From: Psococerastis gibbosa
Taxonomy: Eukaryota; Arthropoda; Insecta; Psocodea; Psocidae
Assembly: GCA_963971405.1 (NCBI GenBank)
Contig: OZ020488.1
Span: 27,175,089 to 27,239,088 of the forward strand
DNA: 64,000 nt
Direction: 5' to 3'
Shown here piece by piece: positions 23,825 to 34,749 of the stretch. Both the position numbers and the translations under genes were made by a program. Numbering within the stretch: the first letter of the stretch is position 1; each line of letters starts with the position of its first letter. A model generated the notes under the pieces. The model did not search any database, had not been told where the DNA came from, and was given only the letters and a program-made list of their open reading frames with translations.

Positions 23825-24391
23825 ATTGTGATATTCTAACAGGGTCAACTTATTAAAGTCACTTCACGTTTTAGTACTGTATAGCAGCCGCTTTGCAGAT
23901 TGACGTAAGTATTGAGTCGGCTTCCCTACTAAAATTGATCAAAAGGCCCTTAAGGTCTATGGCTCAACCTCAAATCTCTCTATCGCCCTAATAACCAATT
24001 GATTATCACCAATTATGTCATATTGTAGGTGAACCTACCATTGTAGATAATAACAATTTTGTTTGGAAGAAAAGGGAAAATGAGTACATTCAACTATTGG
24101 AGAGACGTATACTACTAAAAGGCTCACATGCTGAAAGGTAATAATACTGCAATAGTATTCTCAGAGGAGGTAGCGGAGGATTTGTCTCTGCGTCAAGAAC
24201 CACACCTTTTAACATTAGTTAGGGGAACATCCCACCTGGGACAATCATGGCATTCAACTTGACATTTTTCAGAATGCGCTATTTGTTATAGCAAACCTAC
24301 TACAACTTTCTGTCATTAAGTAGAGACTAATGTATTATACAGTGGAATAGTTGGTTTCTCCGGCTTAATCGCTAGGATACAAATTGACGAG

Positions 24392-24413
24392 AATAATAAT
24401 AATAATAATAATA
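24392..24413. repeat. (AAT)n microsatellite
   Basis: About seven perfect AAT units. Confidence 0.9.
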
Positions 24414-25061
24414 GTGTAATTCCCAAAATAAATTCAGTTACATAAATTTAGATAATACATTTTTCTTCTTTGGGTCCCTTGCCATTGTGCAGCCAATTTG
24501 CACGTGGAGGCAAGGTGCCGATAACAATATAAGAACTAAAAATTTAAAGTAGTAATATGTATAAGTACAGATCCATTTGGTATACAGATGGTATGAGGTA
24601 TGTTGAGAGGCATGTTATAAGTTCTGTAGGTTTTGCGATAATACTCGTAAATATCAGCGTTTGTGCATGAATGGTAATGTTGAACATCTTCAGCGATTAT
24701 TGCTTCATTGAAATAGATTGTACTAGTTTTTCTGGCCCATTATTAATATAAGTGCTGATGGCCTACGATTCGCCCATATGGAAAATAAAGACAATTTTCT
24801 TTCTTCTTTCTTACTTTCTATATAGATACCATACTAACTGTACAAATAGGCTCGTCTAATTTTTAAGAATTGCGTCTATTTAACATACCCCACTACATTA
24901 GTTCTAATTATTCCCAGGCAGAGAATAGTAGGCCTTACTATAGTACAATATATTATCTTATTATATACCTAGATACAATTGTACATTATACTAATATTAT
25001 AGAAAAGCTAAGGAATATCTAATAAGTTGCACCGCATTTAGATTTTAGCCCAAATTTATCT

Positions 25062-25145
25062 TCTTCAAGTTACAGCCGGTTGGCTGGTTGGCACCAACAT
25101 GTGGCATCGATACCTCCACTCCCCTCGATCCTGGCACGCCGAAAT
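25062..25145 (+). repeat. Short dispersed repeat, copy 2 (AAGTTACAGCCGG)
   Basis: Plus-strand relative of 21215-21290: CTTCAAGTTACAGCCGGTTG, GCTGGTTGG, ATGTGGCATCGATACC, CCCCTCGATCCTGGCACGCC. Confidence 0.6.
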
Positions 25146-25964
25146 TGATCAAGCGTCCGATTTGTGTTTCAAAAAAAAAGAAAAAGGAATAGGCTATATA
25201 GTGATTTAGTTAAGTTGATGTTTATGGCCTTCTCATTACAAGAAGAGTCTGGTGCAGCCACTGCTTTAAGGAATTCTTATGTTAAGCGACTTCATACTTC
25301 ATGATAGCATATTTTGTACAATACAATTACAGTGTATGATTGTACAATGAATACTAGACCATTATCCTCCAATTAAAGCCAGAAATCAAATCTATTTCTG
25401 GGGATAGAAGTTTTGAGAAGACGCGGAATGTCATCCCAGGTATGGTTTTTATTCTTGAGGGGACCGTCAGGACAGACGTGAGAAGCATCGTGCAGAGCAT
25501 CTCACCCTCGAGACCAGTGCAAACCTTATTGGATCCCCGTGTTTTCACAAGAAAAAATTCGGTTACGTTTTAGTTGAATAAACGGAGGGTCGATTTTTAG
25601 TCCCAAGAGACCACGTTACTCGTACGCCTAAAGGTTGGCTTATTTCGGCAAATAAGCTGCCTAGAATTCTTAACTGGCCAATGGGGATAAAATAGTTACC
25701 GTAGGTTCTTTTTTAACCTTTTCTGATTCTATATACTATATTCTTGACCTGTTATTGGTACCAGGAATACATCTTATCGACGTGACTACCTACGCTGTAG
25801 AAGTATTGATTTTAATGTATACAAACCAGTTGATATAGCTGCTCCCTAATTAAAATACCCTCTATAAATACTCTTATTACCAACTTTCTCGAAAAATTGC
25901 TGTGCCTCCCCAATGGGAATGTCGTATTTAAAGAGTCATTCTTCGGTTATGCCTGATGTGGTAG
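25146..25964. other. Intergenic, no gene recognised
   Basis: No supported feature. Confidence 0.35.
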
Positions 25965-26059
25965 ACATCATGAGTAGAGGAAGAAGAACGCAATGATCCA
26001 CAGTAAAGTAAAGTATTTTACTGTGGATCATTGCGTTCTTCTTTCTCTACTCATGATGT
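25965..26059. repeat. 95-base near-perfect hairpin (43-bp arms, 9-base loop)
   Basis: ACATCATGAGTAGAGGAAGA, continuing through ACGCAATGATCCACAGTAAA, is mirrored with a single mismatch (G versus A in the purine tract) around a 9-base loop. There is no inverted-terminal motif shared with other MITEs and no obvious target duplication. It could be a snap-back insertion, a tiny MITE or an hpRNA/pre-miRNA-like locus; the sequence does not decide. Confidence 0.9.
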
Positions 26060-26640
26060 TCTCCAAGTTTCACGAAGTCACCAAGGAAACTCTCACACTG
26101 ATGTGGTAGTGTCATGCCCCTTTTTCTTTTCTTTGGACTCTTCAACAAAATATGCACAATTGTTTTAGTGCACTTTTGATAACTACACTTAGGAGGTAAT
26201 TTTTAAAACCACAGAGATTTCTGAAAATGAACCCTTTGATCCGTGATTGAATTGCATATATCCGGGACAGCAATAACTGTGAAGAGAGACTGAGCAGCCT
26301 TATTGAGGGCAGCTTCACTGACGAAATCTGTCAGCAGCCCACTGTGCGGTGGTCATTGTTGACTTGTTCTGCAGGACATTTGTCACGTTAATCGATGGGA
26401 TGCTCGGAATTCCGGCTGACGTTCACGCCCCCCCCCCCCCCAGGGTATTGTTCCGCGAGTGAGCCCTCAGCAGAAAAAATGTCCACGTGCCCCGCCTCCC
26501 CAAATATTGAGGAGAAAGAACTTGGGCTACAGTAGAAAGGAGTTAAACTTTCATTTATCATATCATAAATGCACACACCATCAAGTGACTTTATCAAAAT
26601 ACTCCAACCTCAGATTGATGGGAGCTTCAAGCGTATTTCA
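26060..26640. other. Intergenic, no gene recognised
   Basis: Contains a C14 run at about 26428-26441 and short frames on both strands that match nothing I know. Confidence 0.3.
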
Positions 26641-27080
26641 ATCAAACCTTAAGGGCAATTTGGACCTTAAAGACTGCTGCTCTGAAAAGGAAGCCTCTTC
26701 CAGTGAAGATTGGCGATCATCATGGTTATTTAGAACTTTGAGACTGCTGCTCAGAAAAGGAAGTCGCACTCTTGCCAAACCACTGCCTCAGATTTGTTGA
26801 CCAGGATGTTCTTCTTCTGCCGGGAACCCTCAGTCCTACTATCTTCCCTTGGATTATAATGCAGAAGGCCATATTTTTTGTTCCTAATCACATGGCCGAA
26901 ATATATTAGTTTCCGTTTCTTTACCGTCTGCAGCAACTCAGCTTTTATATGCATTTGCCGCAAAACCTCGGCATTGGGGACAAGATCCCTCCATGATACG
27001 CGCATGCGATATTTAATGATCTGTTCTCCATCCCCTTCATACTCCATACACGTCATACCAAATAGAACGATAAGAAACAA
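26640..27080 (-). pseudogene. LINE ORF2 C-terminal remnant meeting a second LINE tail
   Basis: The minus strand (27080 down to about 26800) reads YRMRVSWRDLVPNAEVLRQM, HIKAELLQTVKKRKLIYFGH and VIRNKKYGLL. This is the well-known LINE region after the RT, 'RM..W.....N.EVL.......LL.T...RKL.Y.GHV.R'. Further down it degrades. On the plus strand at about 26690-26765 a segment like EDWRSSWLF, matching the minus-strand fragment at 0.6-1.06 kb, adjoins it in the opposite sense. A roughly 22-base block GACTGCTGCTC(T)GAAAAGGAAG is also duplicated about 70 bp apart here (about 26670 and 26739). Confidence 0.7.
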
Positions 27081-27674
27081 ACAACATTTGCTTTAAGCTC
27101 GTACAAATTGAAAAGTATGACTGCTAAATCGTCATCTTGAAAAACTAACTTAGTAACTCCAAGCATTATTTTTGGAGAGAAAGCGTGAGACTTGTTAAAC
27201 AATATTTCGGAAATGTACCACCGGCTTAAAAAAAAAAAGATGTACAAGGAGCCGGAAATTACTTCTCATTTGATTTATATTTCGGCAAGTTGAAAATGGC
27301 GGAACTTTCTCTCCTCTGTCATGTAGCCTCGGGGATGACGTCATTTTGCTTCAAGTTTTTAACTTCAAATAAAGTATCTCAATAAAAAAGGAAATATAAA
27401 AAATTCGCTTCCATGATTTGTCTTCATGATTATCTTTATCATCCAACTATTAAGCGTCCATGAGCGGAGTCCCATTCAATGTATACGCGTAGATCAGTCT
27501 GTTGTGGCCGAAAAAGACACCATAAAAAATAGTATTCCCTTAATTCCTATTAATGTACCTAATTTAAAAATCGGTTCGAACCCAGCTTAGCTCAGGTGGA
27601 AAATAAATATTAATATAGCCCATAACAGCTGTTATATAGGCTATTTCTTTAAAAAAAATTATAATTATAACATG

Positions 27675-28003
27675 CAGTGCCGGGTTTGGCTATGGTGCCA
27701 GGAGGGCCATGGCCCCAGGGCCCCCACACAAAGACGCAAAATACAAAATCCCGATTGATTAAAAAACTAAAACAGCAAACTAAGGCAAATAAATTAACTT
27801 GCTATAATATTTGGCGGGAATTTGGAACGTGCCGTGGCATTAATGATTAATCGCCTTACTCTATTCTATTTTACATCCTGAGTCTCTATTTTATAAATGA
27901 TAGTGGAATATTAATTGTGTAAGGGTATAAGACTTTTCTGCCCGAGAAAGGGCCCTAACACAATTCCGGCCCGGGGGCCCCCCCAAGTCCAAACCCGGCA
28001 CTG
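27675..28003. mobile_element. hAT-like MITE with 7/8 TSD
   Basis: The left end CAGTGCCGGGTTTGGC and right end GTCCAAACCCGGCACTG are inverted. Flanks are ATAACATG (27667-27674) and ATAAAATG (28004-28011), an 8-bp duplication with one mismatch. Subterminal G/C-rich blocks (GGCCCCAGGGCCCCC and its mirror) flank an AT-rich interior. No coding capacity; 329 bp. Confidence 0.9.
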
Positions 28004-28011
28004 ATAAAATG

Positions 28012-28744
28012 CTGCCGTTAGGTCTCGATCGACGAACCCCCATTGCGTCTTCATTGCATTTAACGCCCATTTACTTATCTTGATGCTACAATAAGGGATT
28101 AAAAATGTTTTCCTAATGTGTGAATGCCGGATTTATTTATAAAAGTTTACAATAAGTTTTTTTTTTTTTCTAAAAAAAAACGTTGTCTTCAACGACCCAA
28201 GCAGCCCTCACAGCGAAATATTTTATCGACAGGGACACGACGCAAAACCTCGGAGGCGTAAATCATAAAAACTGAAGTTGTTTTTTCTCATGTTGAACAT
28301 GATTTATTTCAGCATTGAAAATTTGCAAAGAGCGGGAAAGAAAGCTGTCAGGAATGTTTCTGTCGGTAGGCAGAAGGATTACGAAATGGAGGAAAAAAGG
28401 CTCTTTTGAGGAAACGAAAAGCTGTTGCCTAAGGCCAGGGTCAAAGCTTTTTTACGTCTAACATTCGCCTCGGCTCATGATCCCCGAGTAATCTTAGACA
28501 GCCCATTTGCATATCATTTCCTTCCCCTTGACAGCGAAGTAGTGGGTAATTTGCAAACGTTTGCCGGGGGGCTATCAATTTGGTCGATGATAGTTCATCA
28601 TATCCTGTGAGTTTGGGGATCAAGCAAGTTTACCAATCAAGTTACACTAGTTGAATTCGGCACCACTCTAGCTATCTCGTGTATTCCCCCATAGCTTCAT
28701 TACTGATCCAGAATATTCCTTTATAATATAGAATTAAGTCTTTT
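28012..28744. other. Intergenic, no gene recognised
   Basis: Overlapping opposed frames at 28425-28623 match nothing I know. No repeat ends. Confidence 0.3.
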
Positions 28745-28757
28745 ATAATATTAAATA

Positions 28758-28904
28758 TCCACGAAAACGCTGGAAGGATAAGTTGGAAACTGACCTTCGC
28801 GAGTCCATAGATGGCGGAGTGTTGTACAAAACCGAGATGACTGCAGGAGTGTTGTCCAGCAGGCCTAATCCCATTAAGGGCTGTAGAGCCAGCAGAAGAA
28901 GAAG
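28758..28904 (+). mobile_element. 5'-truncated LINE insertion with TSD
   Basis: The frame reads PRKRWKDKLETDLRESIDGG, VLYKTEMTAGVLSSRPN and PIKGCRASRRRR before TAA. This is the C-terminal end of a LINE ORF2, similar to the copy at 0.6-1.06 kb (GRPRKRW...). It is bounded by ATAATATTAAATA (28745-28757) and ATAATATGAAATA (28905-28917), a 13-bp target-site duplication with one mismatch. The insert is only about 147 bp, as expected from abortive target-primed reverse transcription. Confidence 0.75.
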
Positions 28905-28919
28905 ATAATATGAAATAAA

Positions 28920-29910
28920 ATTGCCTAGCCTATATACGATTCCGCATATGTAACATAATAAAAATGCACCCTGATAAATTCAAAATTATTAAGTGTACTA
29001 TTGTATTGTATTATAACAATTCCAGTGTCAAGCAAAAGCATCAGTAACCATCATAAAAGCTTACCTGACATTTTAATGAAAACGCATCAACTCCAGATGT
29101 TAATTCGAATAAGCAATCTTACCTGCAAAAAACAATACCATAATAAGACAATTGTGATATAAAAGGCAAATGACAGTTGTAACGAAAAACTAAAATTAAG
29201 GAGAAATCTTCTAGCAAGAAAAATTGTGAAACAAATCAAGTTGACATGAAAATGGAATTTCCGGAAAGAGACAGAAGGAATGGTTTCAATGCAGCTGCTA
29301 AACACAAATGATTGATTGCCTTGGTCATCCATTAATCATTACATCCCATATCAGGTGAGCTTTTTTTTAGAAATTCCTTTCAGGGAAACTTTTATTAAGT
29401 GTTTTAAAAGTTATTAGGTCGGGTCAAAATGACCTGCCATAACCCTGTACTTGGCTAAGACTACTTTTCGTTGTCACCACAGCGTTACTCGCATTGTTTT
29501 ACATGGTAACTATACTCAGACTATATTCCAGTTTAATCCTAGCCCATCTGAAATTAATAAGTTCTAACAAATCCTCTACTAGAACAACTGGCAGATTCCA
29601 AGTTCGCGGCCCCATATTGGGCTAAAATATATACAATATAATAGGTACCGTAACTGGGAAAATCAAAATTAGCGTCATGAAAAGTTATCGGACTATAAAC
29701 ATATTTTTAAAAGTACAATTGATTCAAAATTGGCGAGAACATCAATAATAATTTAAGTTTATTTATTATTTATTTATTTATTTCAATTCACTTTGGATGA
29801 AATCAGGCTAAACGCATTTACTGCGCGTACAACCATATATATACAGTATATATATATTTTTTTTTTTTTTAAGGCGCGGGACTCTTTCGAGTATTTGCGC
29901 CGGTCGGTAT
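28920..29910. other. Intergenic, no gene recognised
   Basis: AT-rich, with a TTTATTTATTTATT-like stretch near 29758-29783. No supported gene. Confidence 0.35.
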
Positions 29911-29913
29911 GTA

Positions 29914-29932
29914 TGTGTGTGTGTGTGTGTGT
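29914..29932. repeat. (GT)n microsatellite
   Basis: About nine GT units following GTATGTAT. Confidence 0.9.
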
Positions 29933-30995
29933 GCGGAAGTCATGGGTGTTTTAGAATGGTTTTGTCTACAGTCTACAGGTGGGGCATGACTCCGGTCTTG
30001 CTTAGAAAGCTTAATGTTGCCGTGACCGGCCCATGCTTGTCCCCTAATAAGTTTGGCAGGGTGTGGTCAACCATATATATTTTAGTATCAGCATACACTG
30101 TGAATTTAAAAGAGTTGCTGAGCCCTTATAATATTTTCTACAGCGCTTAATAAGTTTGCTAGTATTATAACTTAGGCCTGAGCCTTTTTCTGAGCAATAC
30201 GTAATTTCTCCTCCATGCTGATGCAATACTTCAACATCAACAGGAACAGATAGCCTATTTTCCCAAAAGCAACCATAAAGATAACCTGATTTACTAAGGG
30301 TTAACTTTTTTGCAAATACCATTTTTATTACATTCATTATTCTCAGATGAATCATAGCCCTGACACGATTTACGACCTCATGACTTGTGGAAAAAGTATA
30401 AAAATTCATTCAAATTTTTTATACCCGGGAAAACAACCATAAATAACGGCGTGAAGTCGTGGAAGCAGAAAGAGTTAAGTAAATGGAAGTGGAACTCGAT
30501 TATTTTGCAAGCACTCAACGACAAATATCGCAAACGATAATAAATTGTTTGTTGTGCCCGACTTTTTTTTGCCGAGGAGAAATTAAAACCTTTCGTAAAT
30601 GGTTTCGTTAGAAATGGTTGTTTTGTCATTGGCCTTCGACATGGTGAATGTCGGCCATAAACGTGATTTAGGATAGGTTGTTTCTGTTATTGGTTATTAC
30701 ATTCCTGACCCAACAGGTCTCCGTTAGTTACTGTAGGTATCGACAGCTTAAATTACGTTAATAATTGCATTGCTGCCCGCCATTTAGATTTTATCGCTGA
30801 GTTAACTGGGCCAATCGCTTTTTTCGAGATGAGAGGAAGAATTTGAAATGTTAAACTAAGTTGGTGTTTATGCAATGGTACAAACTACGGTACATTTAAC
30901 TAGTTTAAAACATTAAAAAAATTTAAAACAAACCGGGGAAACTCACACTTACAATACGAGGCAAAGGGGAGATCTTGTAAGGTCGGCACCACGCA
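29933..30995. other. Intergenic, no gene recognised
   Basis: A 121-codon minus-strand frame at 30044-30409 is the longest open stretch but matches nothing I recognise. No element ends were found. Confidence 0.3.
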
Positions 30996-31003
30996 CAGCC
31001 AAG

Positions 31004-31168
31004 TAGGGACGGTTTCAGATAAAGTTTTCGGGGGGGGGGGGGGGCGGTGGCCGGAAAAATATCGCGTTTCTTTTACTTGAGTAATAATTTTTCTTAATTT
31101 CCTTCAAAAGTCCATTCTATCTAGTATAAAACTTTTTCTCTGGGGGGGGGGGCAAGGATCCGTCCCTG
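31004..31168. mobile_element. hAT-like MITE with perfect 8-bp TSD and long G-runs
   Basis: The left end TAGGGACGGTTTCAG and right end GGATCCGTCCCTG are inverted (CAGGGACGGATC consensus, first base changed on the left). CAGCCAAG is duplicated exactly (30996-31003 and 31169-31176). Two long G-runs (about 17 and 10-11) lie just inside the ends. 165 bp, non-coding. Confidence 0.9.
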
Positions 31169-31239
31169 CAGCCAAGTGTGAGCGACTGAATCCTATACTA
31201 TAAGGATTCGCCTACCTTTGAAACCTCCCGCGTGCACTG

Positions 31240-31800
31240 AGAGCGGCGAGAAATGATATTAACTTCCCTAAACTTCTTAGAGACCATATCTTAGAGAAAT
31301 CTTTCCACCCTGTCCCTGACGCAATTGCACAATGATGATGGCAGAACTACCTGATTTTGACAATTTTTTGCATATACAGTATAGTACTTTTTTGGTGATT
31401 ACGTCTTGTTATAAGTTTGTTGATTGGTTATTCTTGATTTTTTTTAGGACTTTTGTATGAACCCTGGTCTACATAGGTCCCTAGTCCAATGCCAACGGCC
31501 CCATGGATTTCGGACATTATTTGTATTGTTTCCGTATGAATTTTTGGCCATTGGCAAACTAGTATACGTTCTCGATGTCAACCTACACCGGCTGCAAGAG
31601 ATAATGGACACGCTGAGACAAGCCTATCATTAACGCAATGAAACAGGCGAAACCATGACTTAACCAAGTACAGATGCGAGTCTGTACGAGTTGATTACTT
31701 GATTGTATAATTTAAGTTTTTTTTTAAATATATATTTACCGTGTATTTAATTATTTAAACAAATAGGAATAGTTAATAACTACTAGACTATTAACACGCA
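31240..31800. repeat. Dispersed repeat, second copy of the 17.46-17.81 kb MITE interior
   Basis: Shares CCCTAAACTTCTTAGAGACC, CATATCTTAGAGAAA, GGCAGAACTACCTGATTTTG and GATTACTTGATTGTATAATT with 17540-17700, interrupted by about 240 unrelated bases (about 31440-31680). The inverted termini seen at 17.46 kb are not clear here. Confidence 0.6.
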
Positions 31801-32093
31801 AACTCACAGAGACTGAGAAGACCATAGCCCTAGCTGTCATGGGTTTCAAATAAAATTCTAAAAACGTTTGTCACTATCGGGCGGAGACATTTGATCTGAA
31901 AAACTCAAATTCTCGATAGACCTATTTCTGTCAATTTTTTTATTTAATTTTTAATCTTCATCTTTAATTTCTTACCTCCTGGAACTGCCTATTGCAAATT
32001 ATTAGCCCAGATACAGTATTGTTATTTTAAAAGGCTTTCGCCAATCTGTCCTAATAACAATAATCAGGACTCATAACTAATTATAGACTTATT

Positions 32094-32471
32094 TGTTCTA
32101 TTACTAAGCCAACCTAGCGGAGTTAGGGCTATAAAGCCCTCTGGCCTCTCTTAGGCCCGTATTACAGTATAAAACATTTCATAAAACATATTTTATAACA
32201 TATTTTATAAAATATTTGAAGAATGGGTCTTTTATAAAAGAAAGTTTCAACAGTCCAACTGAACTTCGCCATTTTGGAATCTTCTTCAGATTCTTTTATA
32301 ATATGTAATGCCAACCTATTACATTTTATAAAAGAAATTTTAAAAAAGAAATGTTTTATAAAATATGGCCTATTACACTATCAAAGATCTTTGTCAAATC
32401 ACTTTTGTAAAATATCTTTTATAAAATGTTTTACAGTGTAATACGGGTCTTACACTCAACTAGGAAGAAAA
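32094..32471 (-). mobile_element. SINE fragment split by a MITE
   Basis: Two pieces of the tRNA-SINE 3' body (32094-32153: CTATTACTAAGCCAACCTAG, CGGAGTTAGGGCTATAAAGC; and 32450-32471: TTACACTCAACTAGGAAG) are contiguous in other copies. The insertion point falls at the TTA of CTCTCTTACACTC. The tRNA head is absent. Confidence 0.85.
32154..32449. mobile_element. PIF/Harbinger-like MITE inserted in a SINE
   Basis: The left terminus GGCCCGTATTACAGTATAAA and right terminus TTTTACAGTGTAATACGGGT (ending C) are inverted. TTA is duplicated (32151-32153 and 32450-32452), and uninterrupted SINE copies supply the empty site. The interior is rich in TTTTATAAAA-type palindromes. No transposase frame; 296 bp. 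Confidence 0.92.
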
Positions 32472-32479
32472 CGCAAATC

Positions 32480-33120
32480 AAAGAGGTAGGAAATCGTATA
32501 AACTAAGCTTAAAATTATTTCGGGAGAGCAGTAGAAATTCTGCTGGACATGAAACACATTCATCACTTGTGCCATTGTTTGTTTTATCTGACCATTCCTT
32601 CCCTCCATGATTTGTTCTCTGTCGCTAACGATAATGTTACCTCGTTATGTAGCTTGCTGAGAGTCCTTCAAACTCAAATTATTTCTACTTTTTCCACCCT
32701 TGCGTACGGTTCCACGATTTCCACTTTTTATTTACATTACAAGCGTACTTTCTGTCTCTCGGTTAATATTGTAATTTAATCATCATGCCCACAGATTGTT
32801 TTACGCTCTGAAGGCTACTCCTCCTTAGTGCGCATGGAGCAGAAATTTTGTGTACGTGTTGAGAAATTTCTGCCACACAATAATTTTCATAGTAAACGGG
32901 GATGAATAAGATGAACTAATTGGGATCGCAGCAGTGTATTCCAGCTATTCATATGTTGGCTAGTACTAATCCATCAACTGACGATGTCAGTAGGCCAATG
33001 TGGCGGCTATGAATTTCGCCCAGTTTTGGACGCGCTTGGACACGAAAAAGTAAAGTAAGTATCAACTGACGAAAAGCAGCTTAGTATTTATTAGCAGCAG
33101 ATTTAACAGCAGATTTCTAA
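32480..33120. other. Intergenic, no gene recognised
   Basis: Short frames only (for example 32549-32779 +), matching nothing I know. Confidence 0.3.
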
Positions 33121-33149
33121 GATTGTATCTCGGAGGCTCAGCTGTTGCT

Positions 33150-33290
33150 GCAGTTTCACTGAAGATGTCGACCGCAGATGTTGGTGAAAAGTTTGGAAGT
33201 ACGCTTTCAGATCGACCACGGCCAATCATCCCAGATACTACTGGTCAGGTCACTCCGGCCGTGAAAGCCTTTGTAATTATATATTTCCTG
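33150..33290 (+). repeat. Repeat R6 copy (GAAGATGTCGACCGCA family)
   Basis: CACTGAAGATGTCGACCGCA, then AAGTTTGGAAGTACGCTTTC and AGATCGACCACGGCCAATCA, then GTGAAAGCCTTTGTAATTAT. The same order occurs at 44330-44435 (+) and in mirror image at 43965-44060. In translation (SLKMSTADVGEKFG, CPVKAF-like) it resembles terminal regions seen in arthropod retroelements, possibly Penelope-like. The class is not certain. Confidence 0.6.
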
Positions 33291-33299
33291 AGCACAACA

Positions 33300-34248
33300 A
33301 ACTAAAATGCTGCTGAATTATTATTATACGTTTACTGATGTGTTTTACTATTACTTTAAAATTGTATTATATATACCCTACCTAAAATAGGATAGCTTTA
33401 AGAGGATAATGTTCGTCTAAAATAAAGTCGTATCTTCATTTCTTTCCAAGTGTTGTAAAAATATTACCTAAATTTTTAACTCCACAATTAATAACAGTAC
33501 TAGTAGTACCTACCCTACTTAAAAAAAAAATTCTAACCCGTTCACGTAATTTCCAATGCAGACACGTACCTGTGCAAACTGAAAGAAGAGGGAAACTTAC
33601 AGTAGGCAGTCCTGCTGATTGCACCCCTCCAGTCCCCCATGCAAACTACCAACTCCATTTGTAGAATTCACATGAGGAAAGACTAGACCAAAGGGACTTG
33701 AGGACAATGGCAATCATTGTTCTGCCCCCTACGGTTTTTTGTTTATTTTCTTCCCTGGCAATGTCACAGCAGTCAGTTCAAGTACAACTCCGCGACCGTC
33801 AGCAAAAGAATTATTCCATACAAGTTGCGTTTAAGTTTAAATATCCACTACTGGAACTTCATTCTTTATTGGACTCCTCTTGTCAGTTATCTTCAATACC
33901 CGAAATACCTACTGCGCATTAAATTGGGATAGTAATAAAAAAAAGTATGTTAAAGTCCGACGGTCTCCTACATCATTCAGTCCAGTGAGTTTTCTTTAGT
34001 ATGGATAGATCAAAAGAGAGATGAAAAAATAATTGGAGAAATTCTGAACTTATCGTATTTCCGTACCGTTATAGAAAGGCAAAGCACAATGAAACCCACG
34101 ATGAGTCAAAAATTTACTAAGCAGTCAGCAATAAAAAGGACGCATACTTTAAAAAGAAAATGTACTCAAAGTGGAGAAATCGCATTCAAATACTCCAAAG
34201 AAATCCGCCTGTACGAAATCTTAGGTACCGCGGTACTATGTGCAGTAT
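33300..34248. other. Intergenic, no gene recognised
   Basis: Overlapping plus-strand frames at 33698-33932 match nothing I know. No repeat ends. Confidence 0.3.
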
Positions 34249-34252
34249 TATA

Positions 34253-34744
34253 CTACAGTCGACTCGTATTAATTCAAACCTGCGATAATTTGAACCTCTC
34301 TATAATATTCAAAGTTATCACAACTAATTCACGAGTTCCCTACAAAATCTCTTTATATTTCGAACTAAATCAATATATTTTTATGCACTTGGTAATTCGC
34401 ACGAAAAAATCATTGCTAATAACAAAATGACGCGTTAATTCGAACACATCGGCGTCCAACACTCGATAATTCAAAAATGCAGAGTGATAGAGGCGGAAGA
34501 ATCAGCAATTGAACCATTAGTTGACATCAGCGGTTTGAGTTTTTCTGACTTTGGTCTTTGTTCAAGTGGATGAAGATGTTGCTGTCGCAGGTTCACTAGC
34601 CGATGGCGAAATTAAATCAGATACGACTGAAAAAAGCAACGATAAAGATGAGGACGCTACATCGAAGCATTTGATATTTCGAACACTCAATAATTAGTAA
34701 TATTTTAAGAGTCCCTCGAGTTCCGAATTAACGAGAGTCGAGGT
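34253..34744 (+). mobile_element. pogo/Tigger-like DNA transposon remnant
   Basis: The left end CAGTCGACTCGTATTAATTC and the right end GAATTAACGAGAGTCGAGG are inverted, and TA abuts both (TA target of Tc1/mariner/pogo elements). Terminal subrepeats like TTAATTCGAAC and CGATAATTC recur at about 34432 and 34464. At about 34557-34671 a frame reads FVQVDEDVAVAGSLADGEIK, then SDTTEKSNDKDEDATSKH. This resembles the acidic C-terminal end of Tigger/pogo transposases ('vDe.v.t.g.Ltd.EI'). The DDE core is missing, so this is an internally deleted, non-autonomous copy. Confidence 0.7.
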
Positions 34745-34749
34745 ACCAT

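Noticed and set aside
27290-27345. Promoter-like AAAATGGCGG and TGACGTCA motifs
   Set aside because: YY1-like and CRE-like words are close together, but no coding exon or transcript start can be linked; too little evidence.
27570-27600. B-box-like GGTTCGAACCC
   Set aside because: No A box or cloverleaf around it.
30044-30409. 121-codon minus-strand ORF
   Set aside because: No recognisable family and opposed by other short frames; chance is likely.
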